Part shown: positions 27,880 to 38,128 of the stretch, piece by piece
Layout of the letters: each line of letters starts with the position of its first letter
Numbering within the stretch: position 1 is the first letter of the stretch
Notes under the pieces: model-generated
Databases searched by the model: none
What the model saw: only the letters and a program-made list of their open reading frames with translations
Told to the model about the DNA's origin: nothing
Translations under genes and position numbers: made by a program
NCBI RefSeq assembly: GCF_014224155.1
Contig: NZ_JAASUI010000001.1
Coordinates: 1,054,001-1,118,000, forward strand
Direction: 5' to 3'
Length of the DNA stretch: 64,000 bases
DNA from: Listeria cossartiae subsp. cossartiae
GTDB taxonomy: Bacteria; Bacillota; Bacilli; Lactobacillales; Listeriaceae

Positions 27880-29226
27880 ATGGCAAAACATCGTTATTTA
27901 CCAATGACGGAACAAGATGAAAAGGAAATGCTTGATGTGATAGGGGTTAAGTCGATTGATGACTTATTTCAAGATATTCCAGAAAAAATTAGATTTAAGC
28001 GGGATTATGATTTAAAACCAGCAAAATCAGAACCTGCTCTCTTACGCGAATTGTCTAAACTTGCTTCTAAAAACGCCAACACAACAGAATATGCATCCTT
28101 TTTAGGGGCGGGTGTATACAGTCACTATATTCCTACAGTGGTGGATCACGTTATTTCACGCTCGGAGTTTTATACAGCTTATACGCCTTATCAACCGGAA
28201 ATTTCGCAAGGTGAATTGCAAGCGATTTTTGAATTCCAAACGATGATTGCAGAATTAACAGGGATGGATTTAGCGAATTCTTCGATGTATGATGGCGGGA
28301 CAGCACTTGCGGAAGCAGCAATGCTTGCGAGTGGACATACTAAACGCAAAAAAATTCTTATTTCCGGAGCCGTTCATCCAGAAAGCACGAATGTATTAAA
28401 AACCTATGCAACCGGCCAACATATTGAAGTAGAAGTTATTCCAGAAGTGGATGGCAAAACAGATATAGAAGCCCTAAAAAAAGCTCTGTCGGATGATATC
28501 GCCGGTTTTGTGGTACAATATCCGAACTTTTACGGTCAAGTAGAGCCATTAGCAGAACTAGAGAAATTAATCCATGAAAATAATTCTTTACTACTCGTTT
28601 CTAGTAATCCGCTATCCCTTGGTTTACTCACACCACCGGGAGAATTTGGCGCGGATATCGTTGTTGGAGATTCACAAGTGTTTGGTATTCCTGAATCATT
28701 TGGTGGCCCGCACTGTGGTTTCTTTGCTGTAACGACTAAATTGATGCGTAAAGTTCCAGGACGGTTAGTTGGAGAGACGGTTGATGAAAATGGCAAACGA
28801 GGTTATGTACTTACATTGCAAGCACGCGAACAACATATTCGCCGTGATAAAGCGACATCTAACATCTGTTCCAATCAAGCTCTAAACGCACTAGCTTCTT
28901 CTGTAGCTATGGCGACGCTTGGTAAAACAGGTCTAGTAGAAATGGCGAAGCAAAATTTAGATAAATCCCACTACGCAAAACAAAAATTCCGTGAGCATGG
29001 TTTTGAAGTGTTATTTTCTGACGGCTTTTTCAATGAGTTTGTCGTGAAGCTTTCGAAACCTATCAAAGAAGTGAATGAATCCCTTTTAGATGAGGGGATT
29101 ATTGGTGGGTATGATCTTGGGTTTTATGATGCCAAATACGAAAAGCATATGCTTGTAGCCGTAACAGAAATGCGTACAAAAGAGGAAATTGATGCCCTTG
29201 TGGCGAGCTTGGAGGGTGTAAAATGA
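27880..29226 (+). CDS. gcvPA: Glycine dehydrogenase (decarboxylating) subunit 1
   Basis: This is the first half of the split P protein of the glycine cleavage system, which decarboxylates glycine with PLP. The 448-residue protein starts [19 protein letters not shown] and shows [22 protein letters not shown] and [21 protein letters not shown], hallmarks of GcvPA. The PLP lysine lies in the partner subunit. AAGGAGG precedes the ATG, 15 bases after gcvT. The stop overlaps the gcvPB start by four bases. Confidence 0.94.
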   Translation: MAKHRYLPMTEQDEKEMLDVIGVKSIDDLFQDIPEKIRFKRDYDLKPAKSEPALLRELSKLASKNANTTEYASFLGAGVYSHYIPTVVDHVISRSEFYTAYTPYQPEISQGELQAIFEFQTMIAELTGMDLANSSMYDGGTALAEAAMLASGHTKRKKILISGAVHPESTNVLKTYATGQHIEVEVIPEVDGKTDIEALKKALSDDIAGFVVQYPNFYGQVEPLAELEKLIHENNSLLLVSSNPLSLGLLTPPGEFGADIVVGDSQVFGIPESFGGPHCGFFAVTTKLMRKVPGRLVGETVDENGKRGYVLTLQAREQHIRRDKATSNICSNQALNALASSVAMATLGKTGLVEMAKQNLDKSHYAKQKFREHGFEVLFSDGFFNEFVVKLSKPIKEVNESLLDEGIIGGYDLGFYDAKYEKHMLVAVTEMRTKEEIDALVASLEGVK

Positions 29227-30689
29227 ATTTAGAAGAAACAATGCCATTAGTATTTGAACGCTCGATTCCAGGAAGAATTGGTTTTAGTTTGCCAGAAAGT
29301 GATGTTCCCGAAACAAATGCTGCTGATTACTTTGAACAAGCCTATATTCGTTCCACCCCAGCAGATTTGCCTGAATTAAGTGAACTCGAAATTATGCGTC
29401 ATTATACCAATTTATCCAACCATAATTTCGGCGTAGACTCTGGTTTTTATCCGCTTGGTTCTTGTACGATGAAATATAATCCAAAAATCAATGAAAAAGT
29501 AGCACGATTCCCAGGTTTTGCCAATATTCACCCGAATCAGCCGGAAAGCTCGGTTCAAGGCGCACTGGAGCTGTTATATGATTTACAAACAAGTCTAGTT
29601 GAAATTACAGGCATGGATGAAGTAACCTTACAACCGGCCGCTGGAGCACACGGCGAATGGACTGGATTAATGCTCATTCGTGCTTTCCATGAAAAAAATG
29701 GCGATACAAAACGAACAAAAGTAATCATCCCAGACTCTGCGCACGGAACTAATCCAGCGTCCGCAGCAGTTGCCGGATTTGATGTTGTTACGGTTAAATC
29801 CAATGAAAAAGGGCTTGTCGATGTAGCTGATTTGAAAAAAGTAGTAGGTGAGGATACAGCCGCGCTCATGCTTACAAATCCGAATACACTTGGTCTTTTC
29901 GAAAAGGATATTGTTGAAATGGCGGAAATCGTCCATGCGGCAGGTGGTAAATTGTATTATGATGGTGCTAACTTAAACGCAATCATGGCCAAAGTTAGAC
30001 CGGGCGATATGGGCTTTGATGTCGTACATTTAAATTTACACAAAACATTCACTGGTCCTCATGGCGGTGGTGGTCCGGGTTCTGGCCCAATCGGCGTGAA
30101 AAAAGAATTAATTCCATTTTTACCAACACCAGTACTTACGAAAAAAGAAGAAGTGTACACATTTGATTATAATTATCCAGATTCTATTGGTCGAGTGAAG
30201 CCGTATTACGGAAACTTTGGTATTAATGTTCGCGCGTATACGTATATTCGTACAATGGGACCAGATGGTTTGAAATTAGTAACCGAATATGCCGTTTTAA
30301 ATGCCAACTATATGATGCGCAAACTGCAAGAAGCGTATGATTTACCATTTGATCAAGTTTGCAAACACGAATTTGTTCTAAGTGGTAATAGACAGAAAAA
30401 ACTTGGCGTCCGCACGGTGGATATTGCGAAACGTTTGTTAGACCATAATTTCCATCCACCAACTGTTTACTTCCCGTTAATCGTTGGCGAAGCAATCATG
30501 ATTGAACCAACAGAAACCGAATCAAAAGAAACGCTTGATTCGTTTATTGATACGATGCTAAAAATTGCTAAAGAAGCAGAAGAAAATCCAGAAATCGTTC
30601 AAGAGGCACCGCATAGTACTTATGTGAAACGCCTAGATGAAACGAGAGCCGCGAGAAAACCAATTTTACGTTATCAAAAAGAAGTATAA
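29223..30689 (+). CDS. gcvPB: Glycine dehydrogenase (decarboxylating) subunit 2
   Basis: This is the second, PLP-carrying half of the P protein. The 488-residue protein contains [18 protein letters not shown], the [12 protein letters not shown] region, and [21 protein letters not shown], where the lysine before TFTGPH should bind PLP. Its ATGA start overlaps the gcvPA stop, so the two subunits are made in equal amounts. A strong hairpin follows the gene. Confidence 0.95.
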   Translation: MNLEETMPLVFERSIPGRIGFSLPESDVPETNAADYFEQAYIRSTPADLPELSELEIMRHYTNLSNHNFGVDSGFYPLGSCTMKYNPKINEKVARFPGFANIHPNQPESSVQGALELLYDLQTSLVEITGMDEVTLQPAAGAHGEWTGLMLIRAFHEKNGDTKRTKVIIPDSAHGTNPASAAVAGFDVVTVKSNEKGLVDVADLKKVVGEDTAALMLTNPNTLGLFEKDIVEMAEIVHAAGGKLYYDGANLNAIMAKVRPGDMGFDVVHLNLHKTFTGPHGGGGPGSGPIGVKKELIPFLPTPVLTKKEEVYTFDYNYPDSIGRVKPYYGNFGINVRAYTYIRTMGPDGLKLVTEYAVLNANYMMRKLQEAYDLPFDQVCKHEFVLSGNRQKKLGVRTVDIAKRLLDHNFHPPTVYFPLIVGEAIMIEPTETESKETLDSFIDTMLKIAKEAEENPEIVQEAPHSTYVKRLDETRAARKPILRYQKEV

Positions 30690-30693
30690 AAAG

Positions 30694-30728
30694 AAGCCTT
30701 GCTGTGAAATATCACGGCAAGGCTTTTT
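30694..30728. terminator. Bidirectional terminator between gcvPB and yqhL
   Basis: AAGCCTTGC-T-GTGA pairs with TCAC-G-GCAAGGCTT around a short loop, followed by TTTTT; the minus-strand side ends the yqhL transcript. Confidence 0.85.
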
Positions 30729-30729
30729 C

Positions 30730-31110
30730 TTATTTAGATTTTGTTTTTCCTGTCCATCTACGGTAACCGCCTTTAAGCTGATACACTTGTTTGTAGCCAC
30801 GTTTATAAAGCATGATTGCTGCGCGGTTACTACGTTGTGCAGTTTGGCAGTATAAGTAAACTGGCAAATCTTGACGAATTTCTGTTGTGCGGTTTTTCAT
30901 TTGTGTAACTGGAATATTTCTAGCTCCAAGAATATGTCCAGCATCGAATTCGTTTGGCTCGCGAACATCAATTAACTGTGCTTTACGATAACCTTTTTTA
31001 AATTCTTCTTCTGTTAAAACTTTTAGTGCTTTGCGTCGCATTACAAACTGGTAAATTTCGTATCCTAAAAGAATAACCAGAATGATAATTGCTATAATCC
31101 AACTAATCAA
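30730..31110 (-). CDS. yqhL: Membrane-anchored rhodanese-like protein (YqhL)
   Basis: This 126-residue protein has one N-terminal membrane segment (IIAIIILVILLGYEIYQFV) and a single rhodanese domain with LIDVREPNEFDAGHILGARNIP and the active-site loop YCQTAQRS, so the catalytic cysteine is present. It may carry sulfur or bind thiols at the membrane; substrate unknown. The start is TTG 31110 with AAAGGGG nine bases upstream. It is the last of three minus-strand genes (yqhQ-yqhP-yqhL) as in Bacillus. Confidence 0.86.
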   Translation of the reverse strand: MISWIIAIIILVILLGYEIYQFVMRRKALKVLTEEEFKKGYRKAQLIDVREPNEFDAGHILGARNIPVTQMKNRTTEIRQDLPVYLYCQTAQRSNRAAIMLYKRGYKQVYQLKGGYRRWTGKTKSK

Positions 31111-31171
31111 TTGTGTAAACCCCTTTCATCCTGAAAACTGCTTTTTCTAAAGCATCCTTTTCTATTATAAC

Positions 31172-31444
31172 TTATTTTTTGCCACCATCAATCACTTTGA
31201 AAGAAGATTTTCGTTTTTTCTTTGTTTTTTTCTTCGGATCGTGTAAATTTTTGGATTGTTTTACTGCTTTTTGGTAATTACTGTCAGTTTTTCTATTAGT
31301 GAAAAGACGTAGCAGTAGAGTGAAAATAAGTGTGCCGATTAAAACGGAAATAATCAATCCGAAAAACGATTTAAAACCACCCATCAAAAGCCCAATACCA
31401 ACAAGCGCAAGTAAAATAATAACTATGAGGGGATACTTCTTCAA
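31172..31444 (-). CDS. Small membrane protein (YqhP position)
   Basis: The 90-residue product has two hydrophobic segments (about residues 5-22 and 27-46) and a strongly basic tail (KKKTKKKRKSSFKVIDGGKK). I recognise no known domain. The start is TTG 31444 preceded by AGGAGTG. It lies between yqhQ and yqhL, the place of yqhP in Bacillus. The basic tail probably stays in the cytoplasm. Function unknown. Confidence 0.68.
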   Translation of the reverse strand: MKKYPLIVIILLALVGIGLLMGGFKSFFGLIISVLIGTLIFTLLLRLFTNRKTDSNYQKAVKQSKNLHDPKKKTKKKRKSSFKVIDGGKK

Positions 31445-31456
31445 ATCAATTCACTC

Positions 31457-32443
31457 CTATTCTAAAAGTTCCAGATTCTCCGGTTCCGCTACATCTACTG
31501 GTGCGCCTTCTTTTTCAACACGTAAAAGTTCATTAAAAGATGCGATGGCAACTTCCACTTGATCATCAGAAGGTTCTTTTGTTGTAAGAAGTTGTAACCA
31601 CAATCCCGGAACGCCTAAATATTTAAGCACGGGGATGTTGCGGCATTTATTCGTTAATTGTAACACTTCAAATGCTACGCCGAGCACGACAGGAATAAGC
31701 AAAATCCGGTCGACCACGCGAAGCCAAAGCGGGTCAGTTGGTACAAGCAAGTAAATAAACATACCAACAATAACTGTAAATAAAATAAAACTACTACCAC
31801 AACGATAATGTAACCGTGATTGTTTTTGGACATTTTCAACCGTTAATGGTAAATTTTCTTCGTAACAATTTATTACCTTATGCTCAGAACCGTGATATTG
31901 AAAAACTCGTTTAATAATAGGGGTCTGAGAAACCGCGAAAATATAGGTTAATAGAAGAATTAATTTGAAAAGACTCTCTAAAAATACTTGAGCTGTATCG
32001 CCTGGAACGATAGGACGGAATAATTCCGCTAAAAATACAGGGATGAGCGTCATGACAAATTTAGCAAAAACGAAAGATAAAATACCGATGACCGCAACGC
32101 CTAACCACATCGCGACTTTCGATTCTTTCTTTTCAATTTTTTCTTCTTCTACGGGATTGTTTGGATCCTCGTCATATCGGTCTGTCGCAAAAGCGAGGTG
32201 TTTGGAACCGATAGCGCTAGATTCAATTAAGGCAACAATACCTCTTAAAAAAGGAATTTTCTTCATTCGCATAACCCAAACAGGACTATGTTTTTCTAAA
32301 TAAAAATATTCTAATGAACCATCTATACGTCTAATTGCTGTTACTGTCTGCTTTCTGCCGCCAAACATGACGCCTTCCACTACAGCTTGTCCACCATAAG
32401 ATGGTACGTTTTGTTTGCTCAAAGTTTTCACCAGCCTATTCAT
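31457..32443 (-). CDS. yqhQ: DUF1385 membrane protein YqhQ
   Basis: The 328-residue protein matches the DUF1385 family: YGGQAVVEGVMFGGRK near the start, then KHLAFATDRYDEDPNNP, several membrane segments, and the conserved YHGSEHKVINCYEE and RLHYRCGSSFILFTV. Family function is not established. ATG 32443 is used, although its ribosome-binding site is weak and GTG 32431 is an alternative. It leads the minus-strand trio yqhQ-yqhP-yqhL. Confidence 0.85.
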   Translation of the reverse strand: MNRLVKTLSKQNVPSYGGQAVVEGVMFGGRKQTVTAIRRIDGSLEYFYLEKHSPVWVMRMKKIPFLRGIVALIESSAIGSKHLAFATDRYDEDPNNPVEEEKIEKKESKVAMWLGVAVIGILSFVFAKFVMTLIPVFLAELFRPIVPGDTAQVFLESLFKLILLLTYIFAVSQTPIIKRVFQYHGSEHKVINCYEENLPLTVENVQKQSRLHYRCGSSFILFTVIVGMFIYLLVPTDPLWLRVVDRILLIPVVLGVAFEVLQLTNKCRNIPVLKYLGVPGLWLQLLTTKEPSDDQVEVAIASFNELLRVEKEGAPVDVAEPENLELLE

Positions 32444-32601
32444 GTTTACTAATATGTTATTTTACGCTAAAAACAGATTTTCGTATAGCGCAAAACGCCT
32501 AAAAAAAGTTATTTTTTCTAAATTGTGATAAAATAGTTTCGAACGCGTTTAATAATGCGATTTTTGCGCGCCGAAAATTTACTAAAAGTGGGGGAATAAA
32601 A

Positions 32602-33663
32602 ATGTCTAATTTAACTAAAATCCAAGAAGCGCTAGGTAAGGAAAAGATAGAAGCGGCTCTTGTCACAAGTGAATTTAATAGAAGGTATGTATCAGGTTTC
32701 ACTGGAACAAGCGGTGTAGCACTTATTTTGCCGGAAAAAGCTTATTTTGTAACTGATTTCAGATATACAGAACAAGCGGCAAAACAAGCAGAAGGATACG
32801 AAATCGTGCAACATACTGGTCCGATTTTTGATACAGTGGAAGATTTACTAATTAAACACGATACAAAAACTTTACACTTTGAAGCGGATTATGTAACCGT
32901 ATCTGAATTTAAACAAATGGAGCGCGTATTTAATCGTCAATTGATTCCGCTAACTGGTTTCTTTGAAGAAATGCGTAAAGTAAAAACTGCAAGCGAACTA
33001 AAAGCTATTCGTACAGCTTGTGATATCGCTGACGCTGCTTTTGCACACATCATTAAATTCATTAAACCAGGCATGGCGGAAATCGAAGTATCGAATGAGC
33101 TAGAATTCTTTATGAGACGTGCGGGAGCTACTTCCTCTTCTTTTGATACCATCGTTGCGTCAGGTGTTCGTTCTGCACTACCACACGGCGTTGCATCGGA
33201 TAAAAAAATCGAAGTTGGTGATTTTGTCACAATGGATTACGGTTGTTATTATGATGGATACTGCTCAGATATGACAAGAACAATCGCGATTGGTGAACCT
33301 GCTGAAAAATTAAAAGAAATCTATCAAATCACTTTAGGTGCACAATTAAAAGTAATCGATAGCTTAAAACCAGGCATGACTGGAATTGAAGCGGATGCGA
33401 TTGCGCGTGATTATATTGCTTCTTTCGGATACGGCGATGCGTTTGGTCACTCATTAGGTCACGGTATTGGACTAGAAATTCACGAAGGACCAAACTTATC
33501 ATTCAAAAGCCCACAAAAATTAGAAGTTGGTCATGTCGTTACAGATGAACCGGGAATTTATTTGCCGGGAATTGGCGGCGTTAGAATTGAAGATGATTTA
33601 TTAATTACAGAAACAGGTAATGAGATCCTTACCCATTCAACAAAAGAATTAATTATTTTATAA
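32602..33663 (+). CDS. papA: M24-family Xaa-Pro aminopeptidase
   Basis: This peptidase removes an N-terminal residue next to proline. The 353-residue protein has a creatinase-like N-terminal domain (FNRRYVSGFTGTSG) and a pita-bread catalytic domain. The metal ligands are visible in FVTMDYGCYYDGYCSDMTRT, GHSLGHGIGLEIHEGP, VTDEPGIYLPG and GVRIEDDLL. It corresponds to YqhT, located before efp as in Bacillus. AGTGGGGG precedes the ATG. The gene symbol is by analogy; a close paralog could also fit. Confidence 0.88.
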   Translation: MSNLTKIQEALGKEKIEAALVTSEFNRRYVSGFTGTSGVALILPEKAYFVTDFRYTEQAAKQAEGYEIVQHTGPIFDTVEDLLIKHDTKTLHFEADYVTVSEFKQMERVFNRQLIPLTGFFEEMRKVKTASELKAIRTACDIADAAFAHIIKFIKPGMAEIEVSNELEFFMRRAGATSSSFDTIVASGVRSALPHGVASDKKIEVGDFVTMDYGCYYDGYCSDMTRTIAIGEPAEKLKEIYQITLGAQLKVIDSLKPGMTGIEADAIARDYIASFGYGDAFGHSLGHGIGLEIHEGPNLSFKSPQKLEVGHVVTDEPGIYLPGIGGVRIEDDLLITETGNEILTHSTKELIIL

Positions 33664-33670
33664 AATTCCT

Positions 33671-33699
33671 TTGTAACTTTGCTTATTTTATGGTTAAAT
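33671..33699 (+). promoter_or_regulatory. Promoter for efp
   Basis: TTGTAA at 33671-33676, 17 bases, TTAAAT at 33694-33699, with a TG extension directly before the -10. Confidence 0.55.
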
Positions 33700-33766
33700 A
33701 AGGAAGAATGAGCGTATTTTTAAGCTCCCAAATAAAAGATATTTTTCAAATTACAGGAGGATAAAC

Positions 33767-34324
33767 ATGATTTCAGTAAATGATTTTCGGACAGGTTTAA
33801 CGATAGAAGTAGACAACGGTATTTGGCGCGTGCTAGATTTCCAACATGTAAAACCAGGTAAAGGTGCAGCATTCGTGCGTTCCAAACTACGTAATCTTCG
33901 TACTGGGGCAATTCAAGAAAAAACATTCCGTGGCGGCGAAAAAGTAGCAAAAGCACAAATCGATAACCGCAAAATGGCTTATTTATATGCTGATGGAACG
34001 AATCATGTTTTCATGGATAACGAATCTTATGAACAAATTGAACTTCCAGAAACACAAATTGCACATGAGCTTAAATTCCTAAAAGAAAATATGGAAATTA
34101 ATATCGTTATGTACCAAGGCGAAACAATCGGAATCGACTTACCTAACACAGTAGAATTAGTTGTTGCGGCAACTGATCCTGGAATTAAAGGTGATACATC
34201 TTCAGGTGGTTCTAAACCAGCTACATTAGAAACAGGGCTTGTTGTACAAGTACCATTTTTCGTTAATGAAGGTGACAAACTAGTTATCAATACAACCGAA
34301 GCAGCGTATGTTTCTCGGGCGTAA
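33767..34324 (+). CDS. efp: Elongation factor P
   Basis: EF-P rescues ribosomes stalled on proline runs. The 185-residue protein has the three-domain EF-P layout and the loop [16 protein letters not shown], in which Lys32 is the residue modified in Bacillus. The central region [12 protein letters not shown] and the C-terminal signature [24 protein letters not shown] are present. AGGAGGATA precedes the ATG. A terminator follows, and then accB with no sporulation genes in between, unlike Bacillus. Confidence 0.96.
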   Translation: MISVNDFRTGLTIEVDNGIWRVLDFQHVKPGKGAAFVRSKLRNLRTGAIQEKTFRGGEKVAKAQIDNRKMAYLYADGTNHVFMDNESYEQIELPETQIAHELKFLKENMEINIVMYQGETIGIDLPNTVELVVAATDPGIKGDTSSGGSKPATLETGLVVQVPFFVNEGDKLVINTTEAAYVSRA

Positions 34325-34340
34325 GAAAGAATCGCTTACT

Positions 34341-34371
34341 ACAGCTGGAGTTAATTCTTCAGCTGTTTTTC
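34341..34371 (+). terminator. Terminator after efp
   Basis: ACAGCTGGAG pairs with CTTCAGCTGT around a six-base loop, followed by TTTTTC. Confidence 0.8.
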
Positions 34372-34415
34372 TATTTATGAGCGCTTCCAGTACACCTTTT
34401 GAATAAAAAGTATGG

Positions 34416-34421
34416 TACAAT
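34416..34421 (+). promoter_or_regulatory. Extended -10 element upstream of accB
   Basis: TACAAT preceded by TGG forms an extended -10; the -35 region is weak. Transcription would start about 55-60 bases before accB. Confidence 0.4.
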
Positions 34422-34483
34422 AAGGACAATGCGTGATTAATGCAATTTTATATTTTTAGTATTATTAAGGAGTGTAATTGAAG

Positions 34484-34954
34484 ATGTTATCAATAGATGA
34501 AATTAAACAGCTTATCGAGCTGATTGACGAATCAACCCTAGATGAATTTGAGTTAGAAACGAAAGATAGTAAGATTTTGCTTAAAAAGAATAAAACAGTT
34601 GTAACCCAAGCTGTACAAGAAACAGCAGTTGTTGCGCCAGTTCAAGCAGCACCAGTGGCTCCTGTCCAAGCGGCAGCACCTCAAGTAGAAGCAAGTGCAG
34701 CAGAAGATACGAACTTGGAAGTAATTACATCCCCAATGGTTGGGACTTTCTATGCATCTGCTTCACCAGAAGATGCTAATTTTGTTAGCGTTGGATCTAA
34801 AGTATCCGCACAATCCGTTGTATGTATTGTAGAAGCGATGAAATTATTCAATGAAATTACTGCTGATATCGACGGAGAAATCGCAGAAGTGCTTGTTTCA
34901 AGTGGCGAATTAGTCGAATTTGGACAACCACTTTTCAAAGTTAGAAAAAAATAA
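34484..34954 (+). CDS. accB: Acetyl-CoA carboxylase biotin carboxyl carrier protein
   Basis: AccB (BCCP) carries the biotin that shuttles CO2 between biotin carboxylase and carboxyltransferase in malonyl-CoA synthesis. The 156-residue protein has an Ala/Pro/Val-rich linker (about 45-72) and a C-terminal biotinyl domain with VEAMKLFNEI; Lys120 is the biotin site. ATG 34484 is favoured over the upstream TTG by its distance from AAGGAGTG. accC follows 13 bases later. Confidence 0.95.
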   Translation: MLSIDEIKQLIELIDESTLDEFELETKDSKILLKKNKTVVTQAVQETAVVAPVQAAPVAPVQAAAPQVEASAAEDTNLEVITSPMVGTFYASASPEDANFVSVGSKVSAQSVVCIVEAMKLFNEITADIDGEIAEVLVSSGELVEFGQPLFKVRKK

Positions 34955-34967
34955 GGGGTCGAAAAAC

Positions 34968-36332
34968 ATGATTAAAAAAGTACTGGTAGCGAACCGTGGA
35001 GAAATCGCTGTCCGTATCATTCGCGCTGCAAAAGAACTTGGAGTGGAGACAGTGGCGATTTATTCGGAAGCAGATAGAGAAGCGCTACATATTCAGCTAG
35101 CGGATGAAGCTTATTGTGTAGGTCCCGCGGCAACAAAAGATAGTTATTTAAATATGTCCAACATTATTAGCCTTGCTGTTTTAACGAACTGTGATGCTAT
35201 TCATCCTGGTTACGGTTTCTTAGCCGAAAATGCAGATTTCGCGGAACTATGCGAAGACTGTAATATTACTTTTATCGGACCAAGTGCTGCCGCTATTTCG
35301 CAAATGGGAACAAAAGACGTTGCCCGCGAAACAATGCGTAAAGCAGGCGTTCCAATCGTTCCTGGTTCACAAGGAATCGTTGCGGATGTGGAAGATGGTA
35401 AAAAAATCGCCAAGAAAATTGGATATCCGGTTATCATCAAAGCAACAGCTGGCGGTGGCGGTAAAGGTATTCGTGTAGCCGAAAATGAAGAGAAATTAAT
35501 CTCTGGTATTCATACGACACAACAAGAAGCTGAAGCAGCATTTGGTGATCCAGGTGTTTATCTGGAAAAATATATTCAAGATTTCCGCCATGTAGAAATT
35601 CAAGTGCTTGCCGATAACCATGGCAATGTCATTCATCTAGGGGAACGTGATTGTAGTATTCAACGTCGCTTACAAAAGCTAATTGAAGAATCGCCATCAC
35701 CTGCTATTGATGAAAAAACACGTCAAAAAATGGGTAAAGCGGCCGTTAAAGCTGCCAAAGCCGTGAATTATTCTGGTGCAGGAACAATTGAATTTATTTA
35801 TGATCATCATGAAAATAATTTCTACTTTATGGAAATGAATACTCGAATCCAAGTAGAACACCCTGTAACAGAGCTTGTAACGGGCATTGATTTAGTGAAA
35901 CAACAATTTTTAGTTGCCTCAGGTGAAGAGCTGGAAATTAAACAAGCAGATGTGAAATTAACAGGTTGGGCAATGGAATGTCGGATTAACGCTGAAAATC
36001 CGGAGAAAAACTTTATGCCAGCTCCAGGAGAAATTAAGTTTTATCTTCCTCCAGGCGGTTTAGGTGTCCGAATTGACTCAGCAGCATATCCAAACTACAA
36101 AATCCCGCCATTTTATGATTCGATGATCGCTAAAGTAATTTGTTATGCGGAAACACGTGAAGAAGTTATTCAAAAAATGAAACGAGCGTTGTCGGAATTT
36201 GCCATTGATGGTATTCCTTCAACCATTCCATTCCATTTACGCGTGTTAGATAATGATGTATTTTTATCAGGCGACTTCAATACGAAATTCTTGGAGCAAA
36301 ACGATGTAATGAACCTTTCTAAGGAGGGCTAA
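34968..36332 (+). CDS. accC: Acetyl-CoA carboxylase biotin carboxylase subunit
   Basis: AccC carboxylates the biotin on AccB using ATP and bicarbonate. The 454-residue protein starts MIKKVLVANRGEIAVRIIRAAKELG. It has the ATP-grasp glycine loop KATAGGGGKGIRV, the active-site HLGERDCSIQRR, and EMNTRIQVEHPVTELVTGIDLVKQQ. AAGGGG lies before ATG 34968. The carboxyltransferase genes accA and accD are not in this window. The Asp23-family gene follows after three bases. Confidence 0.97.
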   Translation: MIKKVLVANRGEIAVRIIRAAKELGVETVAIYSEADREALHIQLADEAYCVGPAATKDSYLNMSNIISLAVLTNCDAIHPGYGFLAENADFAELCEDCNITFIGPSAAAISQMGTKDVARETMRKAGVPIVPGSQGIVADVEDGKKIAKKIGYPVIIKATAGGGGKGIRVAENEEKLISGIHTTQQEAEAAFGDPGVYLEKYIQDFRHVEIQVLADNHGNVIHLGERDCSIQRRLQKLIEESPSPAIDEKTRQKMGKAAVKAAKAVNYSGAGTIEFIYDHHENNFYFMEMNTRIQVEHPVTELVTGIDLVKQQFLVASGEELEIKQADVKLTGWAMECRINAENPEKNFMPAPGEIKFYLPPGGLGVRIDSAAYPNYKIPPFYDSMIAKVICYAETREEVIQKMKRALSEFAIDGIPSTIPFHLRVLDNDVFLSGDFNTKFLEQNDVMNLSKEG

Positions 36333-36335
36333 ATA

Positions 36336-36743
36336 ATGGCTTATACAAAAGATTTGCGAAAACAAAATGATGCACCGCTTGGCAAAATTGAGATTGCACC
36401 AGAAGTAATCGGCGTAATTGCTGGTCTCGCTGCAAGTGAAATCGAAAATGTTGCTTATATGCAAGGTGGCTTCGCGACGGAAATGCGCGAAAAATTCAGT
36501 GGTGCTGTAAACTACCGTAAAGGCGTAAAAGTAGAACTAACCGAAGAAGGAATTCTAATCGAACTTTATTGTTCAGTCTTATTTGGCGCAACAATTCCAC
36601 TTGTTGCTCAAAATATTCAAGATGCTGTCAGAGATACCATTTTCAATATGACTGGTTTAAATGTACTCGAAATCAACGTTCATATCGTTGGCGTACAATT
36701 TGAAAAAACAGAAACACTTTCCTTCGATGATTTTGAGCTATAA
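36336..36743 (+). CDS. yqhY: Asp23/Gls24 family protein (YqhY)
   Basis: This 135-residue protein of the Asp23/Gls24 (DUF322) family contains GKIEIAPEVIGVIAGLAASEIENVAYMQGG, a VNYRKGVKVEL region and a C-terminal LNVLEINVHIVGVQFE. It is the partner always found between accC and nusB. In Bacillus, loss of YqhY selects for mutations in acetyl-CoA carboxylase, suggesting a control role on that enzyme; this is family knowledge. AAGGAGG precedes the ATG. Confidence 0.87.
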   Translation: MAYTKDLRKQNDAPLGKIEIAPEVIGVIAGLAASEIENVAYMQGGFATEMREKFSGAVNYRKGVKVELTEEGILIELYCSVLFGATIPLVAQNIQDAVRDTIFNMTGLNVLEINVHIVGVQFEKTETLSFDDFEL

Positions 36744-36773
36744 AATTCAAGGAACAAAAGGAGCAGCTTTAAC

Positions 36774-37160
36774 ATGAAAAGAAGAGAGGCGCGCGAGAAA
36801 GCACTTCAAGCACTATTCCAAATAGAGCTAAACGAAATGTCGCTAGATCAAGCAATTAAAAACATCATGGAAGACGAGCAAGACGACTATATGGAAAAAT
36901 TAGTCGAAGGTGTTATGGCCAATAAAGTAGAAATTGATGCTGTCATTGAGCCTAACTTAGACAATTGGCGTATGGATCGTTTGAGTAAAGTCGATTTGTC
37001 TTTACTTCGATTGAGTGTTTATGAAATTAAGTACTTGGATGATGTGCCAAATAGAGTTAGTTTGAATGAATCCATCGAAATTGCAAAAATTTACAGTGAT
37101 GAAAAATCAAGTAAATTTATTAATGGCGTACTTGCTAATATTGCACCTGAAGATAAATAA
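36774..37160 (+). CDS. nusB: Transcription antitermination factor NusB
   Basis: NusB binds boxA RNA with NusE (S10) and supports rRNA antitermination. The 128-residue all-helical protein starts KRREAREKALQALFQIEL and has the C-terminal VDLSLLRLSVYEIKYLDDVPNRVSLNESIEIAKIYSDEKSSKFINGVLA, both diagnostic. AAAGGAG lies before the ATG. It ends the accB-accC-yqhY-nusB unit, followed by a perfect hairpin. Confidence 0.94.
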   Translation: MKRREAREKALQALFQIELNEMSLDQAIKNIMEDEQDDYMEKLVEGVMANKVEIDAVIEPNLDNWRMDRLSKVDLSLLRLSVYEIKYLDDVPNRVSLNESIEIAKIYSDEKSSKFINGVLANIAPEDK

Positions 37161-37168
37161 GCTTGACT

Positions 37169-37194
37169 GAGTGCAAGAGAATTCTCTTGCACTC
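37169..37194 (+). terminator. Perfect hairpin after nusB
   Basis: GAGTGCAAGAG, loop AATT, CTCTTGCACTC: an 11-bp perfect stem. The T tract after it is poor (CCTTATTTCG), so it may be a leaky terminator or RNA processing/stability element rather than a full stop. Confidence 0.6.
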
Positions 37195-37255
37195 CCTTAT
37201 TTCGTGATTTTTTAAGGATAATTACGTGGAAAGTATTTTTAAGGGGGCAATACTC

Positions 37256-38110
37256 ATGGGAGAAATTATTGATGGTAAAAAGCTAGCAAAAGAAATTCAA
37301 GAAAAAGTAACAAATGAAGTAGCTGAATTAGCAAAAACAGGTAAAAAACCAGGTCTTGCAGTCGTGCTCGTAGGCGACAATCAAGCATCACGTACATATG
37401 TAAGAAATAAACAAAAACGCACAGAAGAAGCAGGCATGAAGTCCGTTTTAATCGAACTTCCAGAAAATGTAACCGAAGAGAAGTTACTATCTGTCGTAGA
37501 AGAATTAAATGAAGATAAAACAATCCACGGTATTCTCGTGCAGTTACCATTACCAAAGCATATCTCAGAAGAAAAAGTAATTGATACAATTAGCTATGAC
37601 AAAGATGTTGACGGTTTCCATCCAGTGAATGTAGGAAATTTATTCATTGGAAAAGATTCATTTGTTCCTTGTACGCCAGCTGGAATTATTGAACTTATAA
37701 AATCAACCGGCACTCAAATAGAAGGCAAACGCGCTGTTGTTATTGGTAGAAGTAATATTGTAGGTAAACCAGTAGCACAATTACTGTTAAATGAAAACGC
37801 GACAGTAACCATTGCGCACAGCCGTACAAAAGATTTACCACAAGTAGCGAAAGAAGCAGATATTCTTGTTGTAGCAACAGGTTTAGCTAAATTCGTGAAA
37901 AAAGATTATATCAAACCAGGTGCAATTGTTATTGATGTTGGCATGGACCGCGATGAAAACAATAAGTTATGCGGCGACGTTGACTTTGATGATGTGGTAG
38001 AAGAAGCAGGATTCATTACGCCAGTACCAGGTGGCGTGGGCCCGATGACAATTACAATGCTACTTGCTAACACATTAAAAGCAGCGAAACGCATTTGGAA
38101 AACGAATTGA
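37256..38110 (+). CDS. folD: Methylenetetrahydrofolate dehydrogenase/cyclohydrolase
   Basis: FolD interconverts methylene-, methenyl- and 10-formyl-THF, supplying one-carbon units for purines and fMet. The 284-residue protein shows [35 protein letters not shown], the DVDGFHPVN signature, [10 protein letters not shown] and [24 protein letters not shown] sets the start at ATG 37256 rather than further upstream. xseA follows after 18 bases. Confidence 0.96.
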   Translation: MGEIIDGKKLAKEIQEKVTNEVAELAKTGKKPGLAVVLVGDNQASRTYVRNKQKRTEEAGMKSVLIELPENVTEEKLLSVVEELNEDKTIHGILVQLPLPKHISEEKVIDTISYDKDVDGFHPVNVGNLFIGKDSFVPCTPAGIIELIKSTGTQIEGKRAVVIGRSNIVGKPVAQLLLNENATVTIAHSRTKDLPQVAKEADILVVATGLAKFVKKDYIKPGAIVIDVGMDRDENNKLCGDVDFDDVVEEAGFITPVPGGVGPMTITMLLANTLKAAKRIWKTN

Positions 38111-38128
38111 TTAATTGGATGTGAAATG

